DNA from: Candidatus Gastranaerophilales bacterium
GTDB lineage: Bacteria; Cyanobacteriota; Vampirovibrionia; Gastranaerophilales; Gastranaerophilaceae
DNA: 56,465 nt
Direction of reading: 5' to 3'
Assembly: GCA_944324315.1 (NCBI GenBank)
Contig: CALUVW010000012.1
Coordinates: 1 to 56,465, forward strand
Every line of letters begins with the position of its first letter. Position 1 is the first letter of the stretch. Of the stretch, positions 8,299-16,482 are shown piece by piece. Made by a program: the position numbers and the translations under genes. Under the pieces are notes generated by a model. That model searched no databases and was not told the origin of the DNA. It worked only from the letters and a program-made list of their open reading frames with translations.

Positions 8299-8358
8299 TT
8301 TTTCTCCCTTGAATATAATTCTTTGTATTTATTATAACTCAAATAAAAATTTTTAATG

Positions 8359-8364
8359 TATAAT
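8359..8364 (+). promoter_or_regulatory. -10 box of leaderless nanE
   Basis: A perfect TATAAT lies six bases before the ATG at 8371 and no Shine-Dalgarno sequence is present. No good -35 box can be seen. Confidence 0.55.
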
Positions 8365-8370
8365 ACATTT

Positions 8371-9054
8371 ATGAATATAATTAATCGTTTAAAGGGAAAA
8401 GTAGTGGTTTCTTGTCAGGCAATGCCGTCTGAACCTTTGTATCTTGAAAAATGCATGGTCGCAATGATGAAATCCGTTGTAAAAGGCGGAGCGGGCGGTT
8501 TGCGTGTCGCAGGTGTCAGAGATGTTAAGAATGCCAAACATCTTTTTGATATCCCTGTTATCGGAATTACTAAACCTGATATAATTCCTTCAAACTGGCA
8601 GGAAATTGTTTATATAACTCCTACTTTAAAGGAAGTCATTGAACTTGTTGAAGCCGGTGCTGATATTATAGCATTTGACGGTACAATGAGGGAAAGACCA
8701 AATGGCGCAAAGCTTGAGGAACTTATTAAATATGTAAGAATTAATAATCGTGTTTCTATGGCAGATATTTCGACTCTGGAAGAAGGCTTAAATGCAGAAA
8801 AACTCGGAGCAAATATCCTGTCAACAACACTTTCAGGCTATACACAGTTTTCGCAAAACCGCGGTTCTGGACCTGATTTTGAACTTTTAAAAGAACTTGT
8901 TGATAATGTCAATATTCCTGTAGTTCTTGAAGGCCGTATCTGGGAGCCTGAAGAAGTTGATAAAGCATTTGAAATCGGGGCTCACTGTGTTGTTATTGGT
9001 TCTGCCATAACAAGACCGCAGCTGATTACTAAAAGATTTGTACAGAGAGGGTAA
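8371..9054 (+). CDS. nanE: N-acetylmannosamine-6-phosphate 2-epimerase
   Basis: Interconverts ManNAc-6-phosphate and GlcNAc-6-phosphate. The TIM-barrel sequence fits NanE throughout: SCQAMPSEPL at the phosphate-binding start, GGAGGLRVAGVRDV, PVIGITKPD with the catalytic Lys, ADIIAFDGTMRERPNG, and EGRIWEPEEVDKAFEIGAHCVVIGSAITRP. An in-frame ATG at 8356 overlaps the -10 box and is rejected. The ROK kinase gene follows with a 5-base gap, so ManNAc phosphorylation and epimerisation are probably coupled. No sialic-acid lyase is in the window. Confidence 0.93.
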   Translation: MNIINRLKGKVVVSCQAMPSEPLYLEKCMVAMMKSVVKGGAGGLRVAGVRDVKNAKHLFDIPVIGITKPDIIPSNWQEIVYITPTLKEVIELVEAGADIIAFDGTMRERPNGAKLEELIKYVRINNRVSMADISTLEEGLNAEKLGANILSTTLSGYTQFSQNRGSGPDFELLKELVDNVNIPVVLEGRIWEPEEVDKAFEIGAHCVVIGSAITRPQLITKRFVQRG

Positions 9055-9058
9055 GATT

Positions 9059-9931
9059 ATGTCTTTAAAATGTGCGCTTGCTATTGATGTCGGCGGAACA
9101 AAGATTTATAACGCAATAGTTAATGAAAAGGGAGAAATTATTTCAGATGTGGAAAAGCACTCTACTCCCAAAACTTTTAATGAAATAAAAGCTCTTTTTG
9201 AAGAAATTATTGCGAAATATGAACGTCAGGCAGATGTTATTGCCTTTTCCACATGCGGTGCTGTAAATAATGGTAATGACAGAATTTTAGGATCAACCGG
9301 CAATATCGCAAAAGAATATCCTTCAATGGATTTTAAGAGTTTGAGTAAAAAGCCTGTTTTTGTTGAAAATGATGCAAATGCTGCTGCTTGGGCTGAACAT
9401 ATAATTGGTTCGTCAAAGGGAATGCCTTATTCTGTTATGCTTACTCTCGGTACTGGAGTCGGGGGCGGAATTATTCTTGATAATAAACTTTATAAAGGCA
9501 AAAACGGCGCGGCAGGCGAGATGCATTTTAAAATGCGAACTGATAAACACAGAAAATGCACCTGTGGCAGTTACGACTGTTTTGAGGCTTACGCGTCCGG
9601 TACAGGGTTGAAAAAGACTGCTGAAGAAATATCCGGCGATCCTGAAATTACAACTTATGATGTTGTTGAAAATAAAGACAGGCCTTTGATGAAAAAAATT
9701 CTTGAAAAGTGGCAGAATGATATTTTAGAAGGAATAATAGGGTTAGCAAATATTTTCGACCCTGATTGCATAGTTCTTTCAGGTTCTATGGCAGAATTTG
9801 TTGATATTGAATATCTGGAAACACAGGCTAATAAAGAAATTGTTACAACACCATTTAAGGTTGTGAAGGCTTCAGCGGGAAACTATTCCGGGATGATTGG
9901 AGCCGCCCTGTTGGCTCTGGGGGTAAAATAA
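9059..9931 (+). CDS. ROK family sugar kinase, probable N-acetylmannosamine kinase
   Basis: ATP-dependent sugar kinase. The N-terminal phosphate loop AIDVGGTKI, the catalytic ENDANAAAW segment, LGTGVGGGII and the ROK signature with a zinc site (CTCGSYDCFEAYASGTGL) are all present. The ATG at 9059 follows AGAGAGGG at the right distance. Position directly after nanE favours ManNAc (or GlcNAc) as substrate, but the family also includes glucokinases and the sequence alone does not decide. Confidence 0.85.
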   Translation: MSLKCALAIDVGGTKIYNAIVNEKGEIISDVEKHSTPKTFNEIKALFEEIIAKYERQADVIAFSTCGAVNNGNDRILGSTGNIAKEYPSMDFKSLSKKPVFVENDANAAAWAEHIIGSSKGMPYSVMLTLGTGVGGGIILDNKLYKGKNGAAGEMHFKMRTDKHRKCTCGSYDCFEAYASGTGLKKTAEEISGDPEITTYDVVENKDRPLMKKILEKWQNDILEGIIGLANIFDPDCIVLSGSMAEFVDIEYLETQANKEIVTTPFKVVKASAGNYSGMIGAALLALGVK

Positions 9932-9933
9932 CC

Positions 9934-10152
9934 GTGGGCAAGTCTAAAAAGAGAATTATTAATAAAGGAAAAAATCAACAGTTTGCTAATCTTACACGTG
10001 AAGAAGCTGTTAAGACTGTTGCAAAGCATCTTAAATCAGACTGTAAAGAAGCTTATTCTTTAATAACTCTTTTCGGGCTTACAGCAGAAGAAATTCTCGA
10101 AGCCGGTGCAAGTTATGAAGACGTAAAGGGAATGGAAAATATTTTAGGATGA
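9934..10152 (+). CDS. Small basic protein of unknown function
   Basis: A 72-residue protein with a very basic N-terminus (MGKSKKRIINKGKNQ) followed by a helical, more acidic part. It starts with GTG two bases after the kinase stop, with a GGGGGT site just before. The UbiA-family gene overlaps its stop by ATGA, so it is embedded in the operon and translationally coupled. No known domain. Confidence 0.6.
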   Translation: MGKSKKRIINKGKNQQFANLTREEAVKTVAKHLKSDCKEAYSLITLFGLTAEEILEAGASYEDVKGMENILG

Positions 10153-11024
10153 TTAAAACTGTTTTGTTTTGGCTTGAGAATTCAAGAATTTTTTCTTTGC
10201 CTATGACGTTGTTGTCCTGGCTTGTGATTTTTGTGTATTCTTTGAAAGATGGCGGTAGTATTTTGAATGGTATTATTTCATTAATTGGTATTGCCTTTGC
10301 TCATCTGGCTACAAATTTATTTGATGATTATGTTGATTATAAAAAACTTACTGACAATTCTCAAAAATGTAAGTGTGCTTATATAAAGGACGGCAAAGCA
10401 GCTTTAAAAGATGTTTTGACAGTTGTTGTAATTTATTGTGCAGCAGCCTCTATTGCAGGATTTTTTCTCCTTTTGAGATGCGGTTTGCCTGTTTTGTGGC
10501 TCGGGCTGCTTGGCGCTATTATTACTTTGCTTTATGCAAAACTTTCGCAGAAAGGATTGAGCGAAATCGCTGTGGGAATAGCTTTCGGGCCTTTGCTTTT
10601 TGAAGGCGTTTATTTTGTGATGACAGGTAAATTTTCATTCGTTGTTTTTATGATGTCGCTTGCTGTTGTTATGTTTACAGTCGGGCTTTTGTATGTTCAC
10701 ACATTGCTTGATTTTGAAGGCGATATGGCATCTCATAAAAAAACTCTTGTCTGCCGTATTGGAAGCAAAAGAAAGGCATTAAAAGGTGTTTTTATAGTTT
10801 ACGGGTTGGGGTATTTATTTACGCTGCTTCTTGCTTTTATGTTGAAAAATTATTTTATTTTAGTCACATTTGTTCTTGTCCCGTTTGTATTTGATATTTA
10901 TAACTCCTTAAAAACCTTTACTTGCGGCGAAGATACAAAGGAATTTTACTTCAGGCTTTTAAAAGCAAGAAATCTTATGGTTTATTATTCATTAATTCTT
11001 TGTTTACTTATCGTTATTAGTTAA
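10149..11024 (+). CDS. UbiA-family membrane prenyltransferase
   Basis: Integral membrane enzyme with about eight hydrophobic segments and the two Asp-rich motifs of the family: NLFDDYVDYKK (NxxxDxxxD type) near residue 57 and LLDFEGDMASHKK (DxxxD) near residue 190. These bind prenyl diphosphate through Mg ions. MenA-like 1,4-dihydroxy-2-naphthoate transferases are the closest match in style, but the acceptor is uncertain and no other quinone genes are nearby. Starts inside the previous stop codon (ATGA overlap). Confidence 0.8.
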   Translation: MIKTVLFWLENSRIFSLPMTLLSWLVIFVYSLKDGGSILNGIISLIGIAFAHLATNLFDDYVDYKKLTDNSQKCKCAYIKDGKAALKDVLTVVVIYCAAASIAGFFLLLRCGLPVLWLGLLGAIITLLYAKLSQKGLSEIAVGIAFGPLLFEGVYFVMTGKFSFVVFMMSLAVVMFTVGLLYVHTLLDFEGDMASHKKTLVCRIGSKRKALKGVFIVYGLGYLFTLLLAFMLKNYFILVTFVLVPFVFDIYNSLKTFTCGEDTKEFYFRLLKARNLMVYYSLILCLLIVIS

Positions 11025-11033
11025 TTTTAAATA

Positions 11034-11816
11034 TCAGCGCCACGGATAGTCATCTTTAATTTCCCAGTTGTCATATTGTATCAAGGCTCCGCAATTCCAT
11101 CGCAATTTTCTGTCTATGTTTTCATTACATCCGAATTTTGCTTGATTTTTAAGTTTATCGCGATCCACATTGGTGAAATTGGAAGAATTATCCTGCCATG
11201 TAAAAAATCTGACTTTTGTATCATTTGATTTTATAGGTATTACCATCATAACATCGTGCCTTGCATAATCTCTGGATTCATCATTATAAATTGATTTATT
11301 TCCGTTAAAACTTGCTGTGATGTATAGAGTATCTGGTGTATAGATATTATTTTCTGTATTACCATCGGTCATAAATGTTAATACTGTACCATTGCTTAAA
11401 ATAAGGTAAGGACTTCTTGTTCCTTCTATCCCGCTTTCAACTACTTTAAAATATGGCGCAAAATATTTGTCTATCATCTTTTTGACATGTTCTGGGTTAT
11501 TGATATCTGCAGTCCCGTCATTTGTGACACTTTGCCCGTAATCCCAGTTTTTGGGAGTTTCGTTTTCGGCAATAGAGGATAATAAGGCATTAGATACAAG
11601 ACTGTATGTCTGCTTAACTTTGGTTGCAAAAACTTTTTTCTGATGCTGCATTATAAGTGTCGGCATCGTCATCGCCGCAACGACACCGATTATACCGAGG
11701 GTGATGAGAACTTCTGCCAGAGTAAAAGCTGGTCGACGAATATTTCCAGAGGTGTCTATTAGTGTATCACTCTCCCTAATAAGGGAGGGTCGGGGTGGGT
11801 ATGGATTTGTTCCCAT
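11034..11816 (-). CDS. Pseudopilin-like protein with prepilin-type signal
   Basis: The core is RRPAFTLAEVLITLGIIGVVAAMTMP: cleavage expected between Ala and Phe, Glu at +5, hydrophobic helix. The globular part contains a conserved GTVLTFMTDG-like beta strand and ends CGALIQYDNWEIKDDYPWR, related to the tail of the gene at 1. The ATG at 11816 has no good ribosome site. The frame continues open upstream through the C10 tract at 11907-11916 if one more C is present, giving a 303-residue protein from the ATG at 11944, which has a strong AAAGGAG. The true N-terminus is therefore likely longer than shown. Confidence 0.8.
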   Translation of the reverse strand: MGTNPYPPRPSLIRESDTLIDTSGNIRRPAFTLAEVLITLGIIGVVAAMTMPTLIMQHQKKVFATKVKQTYSLVSNALLSSIAENETPKNWDYGQSVTNDGTADINNPEHVKKMIDKYFAPYFKVVESGIEGTRSPYLILSNGTVLTFMTDGNTENNIYTPDTLYITASFNGNKSIYNDESRDYARHDVMMVIPIKSNDTKVRFFTWQDNSSNFTNVDRDKLKNQAKFGCNENIDRKLRWNCGALIQYDNWEIKDDYPWR

Positions 11817-11850
11817 CCTCTTATCCTTCCCTAAAAAGGGAAGGAAGATA
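11812..11850 (-). repeat. Leader repeat module (LGKDKRMG-coding), copy 1
   Basis: On the minus strand this stretch nearly matches 48724-48761, including an internal palindrome (CTTCCCTT...AAGGGAAG). In both places it encodes LP(F/L)LGKDKRMG in frame with the downstream pseudopilin. The adjacent stretch 11771-11801 is a second module encoding YPPRPSLIRE. Confidence 0.75.
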
Positions 11851-11896
11851 TTAAAACAAAAATAATTTCTAAAATTTCTGAAAAATGTGATTATAC

Positions 11897-11944
11897 TTAA
11901 CTTTTCGGGGGGGGGGCAATCCTGAAAGCATCTTCTCTATTCAT
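11897..11944 (-). CDS. Short leader ORF with C10 tract upstream of pseudopilin
   Basis: Encodes MNREDAFRIAPPPKS and stops. An AAAGGAG site lies 7 bases before the ATG. The C10 tract (11916-11907) sits between Ile and Lys codons. One extra C would shift translation into the open frame that leads to the prepilin motif 73 residues from the start. Here the coding strand carries C, whereas the four other loci carry G. Confidence 0.6.
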   Translation of the reverse strand: MNREDAFRIAPPPKS

Positions 11945-12025
11945 TTTCAAACTCCTTTTCTTCTTAACTAAATTTATTATTTACGATTTTTCGGAATTTG
12001 TCAATAGTTGTTATAAAATTCATGT

Positions 12026-12031
12026 TATAAT
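12026..12031 (+). promoter_or_regulatory. Extended -10 box of gatD
   Basis: TGTTATAAT ends nine bases before the ATG at 12041, so the mRNA leader can be only two or three bases long. Confidence 0.5.
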
Positions 12032-12040
12032 AATTACAGC

Positions 12041-12775
12041 ATGGAAGAGAGTAAATTAAAATTATCTATCGCTCATTTGTACCCGAAACTTTTAAATCTT
12101 TACGGTGATATGGGCAATATTATAACACTAATGAAGCGCTGCGAGTGGCGCGGAATTACCGTTGAATATCGTGAAGTAAATGTTGGCGATAATATAAAAG
12201 AGAATGATTTATATTTTATAGGAGGCGGTCAGGATAAACAGCAGCAGGATGTTGCAGCTGAACTTTATAAAAATAAAGATTTTTTGCACAATGAGCGTGA
12301 CAATGGTGCTGTTTTTCTTGGAATTTGCGGAGGCTATCAGCTTTTTGGGCATTATTATCAGCCATTTGAAGGTGAAAAATTAGCAGGTATAAGTCTTATG
12401 GATGCTTATACTGTTGCAGGTAAAAAAAGATTTATCGGAAATGTTACTGTTGAAACAGAATTTTTAAATCCAAATACTCTGGTTGGATTTGAAAATCACA
12501 GCGGTTTGACATATCTTCAAGGCGACACAAAACCTATCGGTAAAATAATTGTCGGCAGCGGTAATAATGGTGAAGATGGAACTGAAGGCGCAAGGTACAA
12601 AAATGTGTTCGGAACATATCTTCATGGCTCACTTCTGCCTAAAAATCCGCATTTCGCTGATTATTTAATTGAATTGGCGCTTGAAAAACGTTATGGTGAA
12701 AGATTTAAGTTAGCGAACTTAGATGATTCTTTAGAATTTCAAACTCACAAATCATTAGTTGGAAAGGCATATTAA
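12041..12775 (+). CDS. gatD: Lipid II isoglutaminyl synthase glutaminase subunit GatD
   Basis: Class I glutamine amidotransferase that supplies ammonia to MurT for amidation of D-Glu in the peptidoglycan stem peptide. The nucleophile is Cys96 in FLGICGGYQ and the His is in GTYLHGSLLPKNP (His195). The N-terminus (LSIAHLYPKLLNLYGDMGN) and FIGGGQDKQQ are typical of GatD rather than cobyric acid synthase. The partner gene murT, usually directly upstream, is not in the window. The GtrA gene overlaps its stop by one base (TAATG). Confidence 0.85.
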   Translation: MEESKLKLSIAHLYPKLLNLYGDMGNIITLMKRCEWRGITVEYREVNVGDNIKENDLYFIGGGQDKQQQDVAAELYKNKDFLHNERDNGAVFLGICGGYQLFGHYYQPFEGEKLAGISLMDAYTVAGKKRFIGNVTVETEFLNPNTLVGFENHSGLTYLQGDTKPIGKIIVGSGNNGEDGTEGARYKNVFGTYLHGSLLPKNPHFADYLIELALEKRYGERFKLANLDDSLEFQTHKSLVGKAY

Positions 12776-13200
12776 TGAGTAGAGAAGCTGTAATTGCTGT
12801 ATATAATAAATGGTGTACAATTCCTGATAAAATCAGATTTTTACTTGTTGGAGGATGGAATGCAGCTTTTTCTTATGTGATATTTTCGATAGCCTTGTAT
12901 ATTATCGGGCAGCAAAATTATCAAATATGTGTTGCTTTACAATGGATTATTTCATCAGTTTTTTCATTCGTAAATCAAAAAGTTTTTGTTTTTTGTACTA
13001 AAGGGCACTGGTTTAAAGAATATTTCAAATGTTGTACAACTTGGGTTGTGAGTTATATTTGTAATGCAATAATATTAGAAGTGATTGTAAGGTTTATAAC
13101 GAAAAATGTTTATGTAGGACAATTATTTTCCATATTAATGGCGTCTGTTGTGACTTACATTTTATTTAAGTATTTTGCATTTAGGCATCACAAAAAATAG
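12775..13200 (+). CDS. GtrA family membrane protein
   Basis: 141 residues with four transmembrane helices and the family pattern IRFLLVGGWNAAFSYVIF at the start, SSVFSFVNQKVFVF in the middle and YILFKYFAFRHHKK at the end. GtrA-like proteins are thought to flip or position undecaprenyl-phosphate-linked sugars for cell-surface polysaccharides. Translation is coupled to gatD, so the pair may act on lipid-linked envelope precursors. A hairpin follows directly. Confidence 0.85.
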   Translation: MSREAVIAVYNKWCTIPDKIRFLLVGGWNAAFSYVIFSIALYIIGQQNYQICVALQWIISSVFSFVNQKVFVFCTKGHWFKEYFKCCTTWVVSYICNAIILEVIVRFITKNVYVGQLFSILMASVVTYILFKYFAFRHHKK

Positions 13201-13208
13201 GTTTTTAA

Positions 13209-13234
13209 AAAGCGGTTAATTACTTAACCGCTTT
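13209..13234. terminator. Bidirectional terminator between gtrA and proS
   Basis: Arms AAAGCGGTTAA and TTAACCGCTTT with a four-base loop. The stop codon of proS (13220-13222) lies inside the hairpin, so it serves both convergent genes. Confidence 0.75.
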
Positions 13235-14956
13235 AATTATTTCTACAAGTTTTTGAGTTGTTTCATCAGGAGTATATTTTTCCTGTTCACCTGTTTCCCT
13301 GACTTTGTATTCAACAAAGCCGTCATTAATTGTCTTGCCTACTGTTACTCTGAAAGGAAATCCGATTAAATCAGCATCTTTAAATTTTACGCCTGCTCTT
13401 TCGTCTCTGTCGTCAAGAACGACTTCAACCCCTGCGGATTTCAAATCTTCATACATTTTATTTGCAACTTTCATCTGTAGTTCGTCATTAATATTAACAG
13501 GAACTATTACAACATGATAAGGTGCAATTGCAATCGGCCATTTTATTCCGTGTTCATCGTAATGTGCTTCAACGGCAGCGGCAGCGGTTCTTGAAATTCC
13601 TATTCCGTAGCATCCCATTACATAAGGATGAGTTTTTCCGTTTATATCAGTATAGACAGCATTCATCGGTTTTGAATATTTTGTTCCTAATTTGAATATG
13701 TTGCCAACCTCAATACCTTTAGTTACGGATAACGGTTTTCCGCATTGCGGGCAAAGTTCTCCGCGTTGAACAAGTCTTATATCAGTATATTTGATATTTT
13801 CTATTCCTAAATCCGAAATATTTGCCCCTACCATGTGTTTGTCGGTTTGGTTTATTCCGACAACAAAGTTTTTCATATCACGGACTGTTTCATCAGCAAT
13901 TATTTGAATATTTTTCATTCCTCTAGGTCCGATAAAACCGGGTACGGCATCAAATCCGTTTTCAGCCATAAGTTCTGCAATTTCTGCGGATGATGCTATT
14001 CTTATTTCAATTCCTCCTGCAGCGTTCATTAATTTTGTTTCTTCAACAGCCTTATCTGCTCTAATTAATGCAAGAACAGGCTTTTTATCTATAATGTAGA
14101 CAAGTGTTTTTAAAATTAATGTGTCAGGTATATTTAAAAATTTGCTTAATTCTTCAATAGAATGAGTGTTTGGCGTATCAATTATTTGTGTTTCTTTAAA
14201 ATAGTCTTTTCCGTCAATCAAAGCTTCCGTCAGATTTGAAACAGCATGATTTGAGTTTGCGGAATAGTCGCATTCATTGCAGTAGAATACATCATTTTCA
14301 CCGGCGTCAGTGTCTGTAATAACCATAAATTCATGTGATACGCTTCCGCCTATTGCACCGGAATCTGATTGAACCATTTTGGTTTCAAGCCCGCATCTTT
14401 CAAAAATCTTTTTGTAAGCACGTGCCATATTTTGATATTCTTTGTCAAGACCGGCTTCATCAAGATCAAAGCTGTAGGCGTCTTTCATGATAAATTCGCG
14501 TCCTCTCAAAAGACCGTATCTCGGTCTTATTTCATCTCTGAATTTTGATTGAATCTGATACAGATTGACCGGCAATTGCTTATACGATTTTAGTACATCT
14601 CTTGTTACAGAAGTTATAATTTCTTCATGTGTCGGTCCGAGGCACATATCTCTGTCGTGTCTATCCTTTAGACGCATTAATTCACGTCCGTAAACTTCCC
14701 ATCTGCCTGATTCTTCCCAGAGTTCTTTGGGTTGAACAAAAGGCATCAAAAGCTCTTGGGCGTCTGCATTATCCATTTCTTGTCGTACTATATTTTCAAT
14801 CTTTTTTAAAACTCTCCACATTAATGGCATAAATGTATATATACCAGGTGCAAGTTTTTTTATGTATCCTGCTCTTCCGAGCATTTTATGAGAAATAACT
14901 TCCGCATCTGACGGAAATTCTCTCAAGGTCTGTACAAACATTTTTGACATTTTCAT
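13220..14956 (-). CDS. proS: Prolyl-tRNA synthetase
   Basis: Charges tRNA-Pro. The 578-residue length is that of the bacterial type with an editing (INS) insertion. Class II motifs are present: motif 2 (FRDEIRPRYGLLRGREFIMKDAYSF), motif 3 (MGCYGIGISRTAAAAVEAH), plus the LGPTHEE segment. The insertion domain (about residues 230-390) should clear Ala-tRNA-Pro. The C-terminal anticodon domain carries VVLDDRDERAGVKFKDADLIG. The ATG at 14956 has a GAGGAAT site. Confidence 0.96.
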   Translation of the reverse strand: MKMSKMFVQTLREFPSDAEVISHKMLGRAGYIKKLAPGIYTFMPLMWRVLKKIENIVRQEMDNADAQELLMPFVQPKELWEESGRWEVYGRELMRLKDRHDRDMCLGPTHEEIITSVTRDVLKSYKQLPVNLYQIQSKFRDEIRPRYGLLRGREFIMKDAYSFDLDEAGLDKEYQNMARAYKKIFERCGLETKMVQSDSGAIGGSVSHEFMVITDTDAGENDVFYCNECDYSANSNHAVSNLTEALIDGKDYFKETQIIDTPNTHSIEELSKFLNIPDTLILKTLVYIIDKKPVLALIRADKAVEETKLMNAAGGIEIRIASSAEIAELMAENGFDAVPGFIGPRGMKNIQIIADETVRDMKNFVVGINQTDKHMVGANISDLGIENIKYTDIRLVQRGELCPQCGKPLSVTKGIEVGNIFKLGTKYSKPMNAVYTDINGKTHPYVMGCYGIGISRTAAAAVEAHYDEHGIKWPIAIAPYHVVIVPVNINDELQMKVANKMYEDLKSAGVEVVLDDRDERAGVKFKDADLIGFPFRVTVGKTINDGFVEYKVRETGEQEKYTPDETTQKLVEIIKAVK

Positions 14957-15085
14957 AAAACTAATTCCTCACATCCATTTCTTTTCGCATATATTTTATC
15001 ATAAAAAAAGATAAGTATTGAATTATATCAAAATATAGTTTATAATAGTAAATGAGATTTTGTAAACAAAAGAAAGGAATGATGT

Positions 15086-15139
15086 ATGAAGAGATTAAAT
15101 ATGTTTGAAACCCTCGGGGGGGGGGCGTATCTAGGCTAA
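15086..15139 (+). CDS. Short leader ORF with G10 tract upstream of pseudopilin
   Basis: Encodes MKRLNMFETLGGGAYLG and stops. An AGAAAGGA site precedes the ATG and a TATAAT lies about 45 bases upstream. The ten G at 15116-15125 encode the three Gly and the first base of the Ala codon. With eleven G the frame would continue without a stop to the pseudopilin ending at 16161 (358 residues in total). Confidence 0.6.
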   Translation: MKRLNMFETLGGGAYLG

Positions 15140-15180
15140 ATAGAGGTCCGGAAGTCAAGAAGTCAAGCAAGTTTAAAAAA

Positions 15181-15206
15181 GTCATCCTGAACGTGTTTCA
15201 GGAACT
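15181..15206 (+). repeat. REP-like palindrome in pseudopilin leader, copy 1
   Basis: A 26-base imperfect palindrome (ATCCTGAA...TTTCAGGA core). Near-identical copies lie at 24425, 48610 and 56341, each at the same place between a G10 tract and a pseudopilin gene. A degenerate copy in reverse orientation lies at 31310-31335. Confidence 0.8.
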
Positions 15207-16161
15207 CATTTTTAGATGCGAAGAAGCCAAGATGAATAGATGCGAAGCTTTTATCAAAAATGAATTTCGTTGCAATTTTACCAAAATAGCTAAAAATGAA
15301 AATAATCTGCCTTCCTGCCCTCCGGTCTTCTGTTCTTCTGACAGTTACCCACCCCAACCTTCCCTAATCAGTGAGGGGAAATCAGATACTATCCCTTCAC
15401 TCAACAAAAAACGCAAAGCAGCCTTTACTTTGGCAGAGGTTCTCATCACGCTTGGAGTCATTGGTGTAGTTGCGGCTTTAACAATGCCCTCATTAATAGC
15501 ACATTACCAGAAGAAAGTTCTAGTTGGTCAGATAAAGAAAGCATATTCTACCATAAATGAAGGTTTTCGACAGATAATGGTAAATGATGGGTGTACAGAT
15601 TATGCTTGTGCAGGTTTTTGGGGAAAAGATTATGCGGGAAGGTTTAGTGAAACAAATAGTAATAAAATAATAAACACATTTAAATTATCTTCTGTGTTTG
15701 TGGATAGTGGTTTAGAACCATCTTTTATTCCTAGTCATTATATGTACAATATAACGTATTTAAAGTATGAGCAATCTTTACCTTTTGCTTATTTACTTGG
15801 TACTTCAGGTGGCGGTGGTATCTTGGGTACATGTCCGGATGGTATGATTTTGTGGATTTCTAATAACCGCATTGGTATATCTGATTATTATGCGATGTCA
15901 ATCTTGTTTGATGTCAATGGTGAAAAAGGTCCTAATGTTGTGGGCAGAGATATTCATGAGTTATTATTAATAGAAAATGTCATTACGACTAAATATACCC
16001 AGACTTATAGAAATACATTTAAACGACTTAACCCGGGTTTATCCTTTGCTATCGCTCTTCAAACTGATATTGAAAAAAACTGTTCAAAAGAAGAAACAGA
16101 ATCATCTGGTTCATCTTGTCTTACTAAAATTATAAACGAAGGCTGGCAGATGAATTATTAA
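15193..16161 (+). CDS. Pseudopilin-like protein with long repeat-built leader
   Basis: The prepilin-type segment KRKAAFTLAEVLITLGVIG begins about 77 residues after the first in-frame GTG. Before it come repeat-coded stretches (QELIFRCEEAKMNRCEA and YPPQPSLISEG) shared with sister genes. The globular domain has a Gly-rich strand (GTSGGGGILGTCPDGMILW), GEKGPNVVGRD and a Cys-containing end, and closes with GWQMNY as does the gene at 48712. No ribosome site fits the GTG at 15193, so initiation probably occurs at 15086 when the G tract is in the right length. Unit is closed by a terminator at 16167. Confidence 0.8.
   Translation: MFQELIFRCEEAKMNRCEAFIKNEFRCNFTKIAKNENNLPSCPPVFCSSDSYPPQPSLISEGKSDTIPSLNKKRKAAFTLAEVLITLGVIGVVAALTMPSLIAHYQKKVLVGQIKKAYSTINEGFRQIMVNDGCTDYACAGFWGKDYAGRFSETNSNKIINTFKLSSVFVDSGLEPSFIPSHYMYNITYLKYEQSLPFAYLLGTSGGGGILGTCPDGMILWISNNRIGISDYYAMSILFDVNGEKGPNVVGRDIHELLLIENVITTKYTQTYRNTFKRLNPGLSFAIALQTDIEKNCSKEETESSGSSCLTKIINEGWQMNY
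15346..15380 (+). repeat. Leader repeat module (YPPQPSLI-coding)
   Basis: A C-rich module also found at 48772-48804 and, reversed, at 11771-11801. In all three it is read in the same frame as YPP(Q/R)PS(L/P)I just upstream of the prepilin motif. Confidence 0.65.
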
Positions 16162-16166
16162 AACTT

Positions 16167-16205
16167 ATCCCGCCTCTTTTATCTAAGCAGGCGGGATATT
16201 TATTT
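16167..16205 (+). terminator. Terminator after the pseudopilin gene
   Basis: Arms ATCCCGCCT and AGGCGGGAT with a 13-base loop, followed by a T-rich stretch. Confidence 0.75.
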
Positions 16206-16215
16206 TAAATCTATA

Positions 16216-16476
16216 AAAACCGTGCCACTGTCTATCGAAACCGTTAAATAAAATCTTCAAATAAAATTATCTCTTTTTACGGAATACGACACCCGCAAGG
16301 GTTGCCTTAGTGCTGCTATGTTTCCATCCTGACACGGTTCAGCAGCTTGCGCCGCCATATCCGTAAACGTCATCAATAATTCATTTGTCAAAGTTATCTA
16401 CCGGCTCCTCACAACAGGCTCTGCACCCCGCATAGGCTTCGGGTCGAGGGATTGCAATTCCCCGTGGAGCACGGTT
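16216..16476 (-). ncRNA. ffs: Signal recognition particle RNA, large (Alu-containing) type
   Basis: On the minus strand the conserved Ffh-binding hairpin is visible (GTCAGGATGGAAACATAGCA around 16338-16319, followed by GCACTAAGG). The 5' end AACCGTGC pairs with GCACGGTT near the 3' end, closing helix 1, and a T run follows. The length of about 261 bases matches the Bacillus-like SRP RNA with Alu domain rather than the 4.5S form of E. coli. A consensus promoter precedes it. The RNA joins Ffh to target membrane and secreted proteins. The ends are estimated from the promoter and the closing helix. Confidence 0.85.
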
Positions 16477-16482
16477 ATTTGA

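Noticed and set aside
8356-8370. Upstream ATG for nanE
   Set aside because: It overlaps the -10 box, so it cannot be on the transcript. The family N-terminus fits 8371.
15193-15235. GTG/ATG codons in the leader as true start of the pseudopilin
   Set aside because: No ribosome site precedes them, they lie in repeat sequence, and the upstream ATG at 15086 has a strong site. The coordinate is used only because the tract as given is out of frame.
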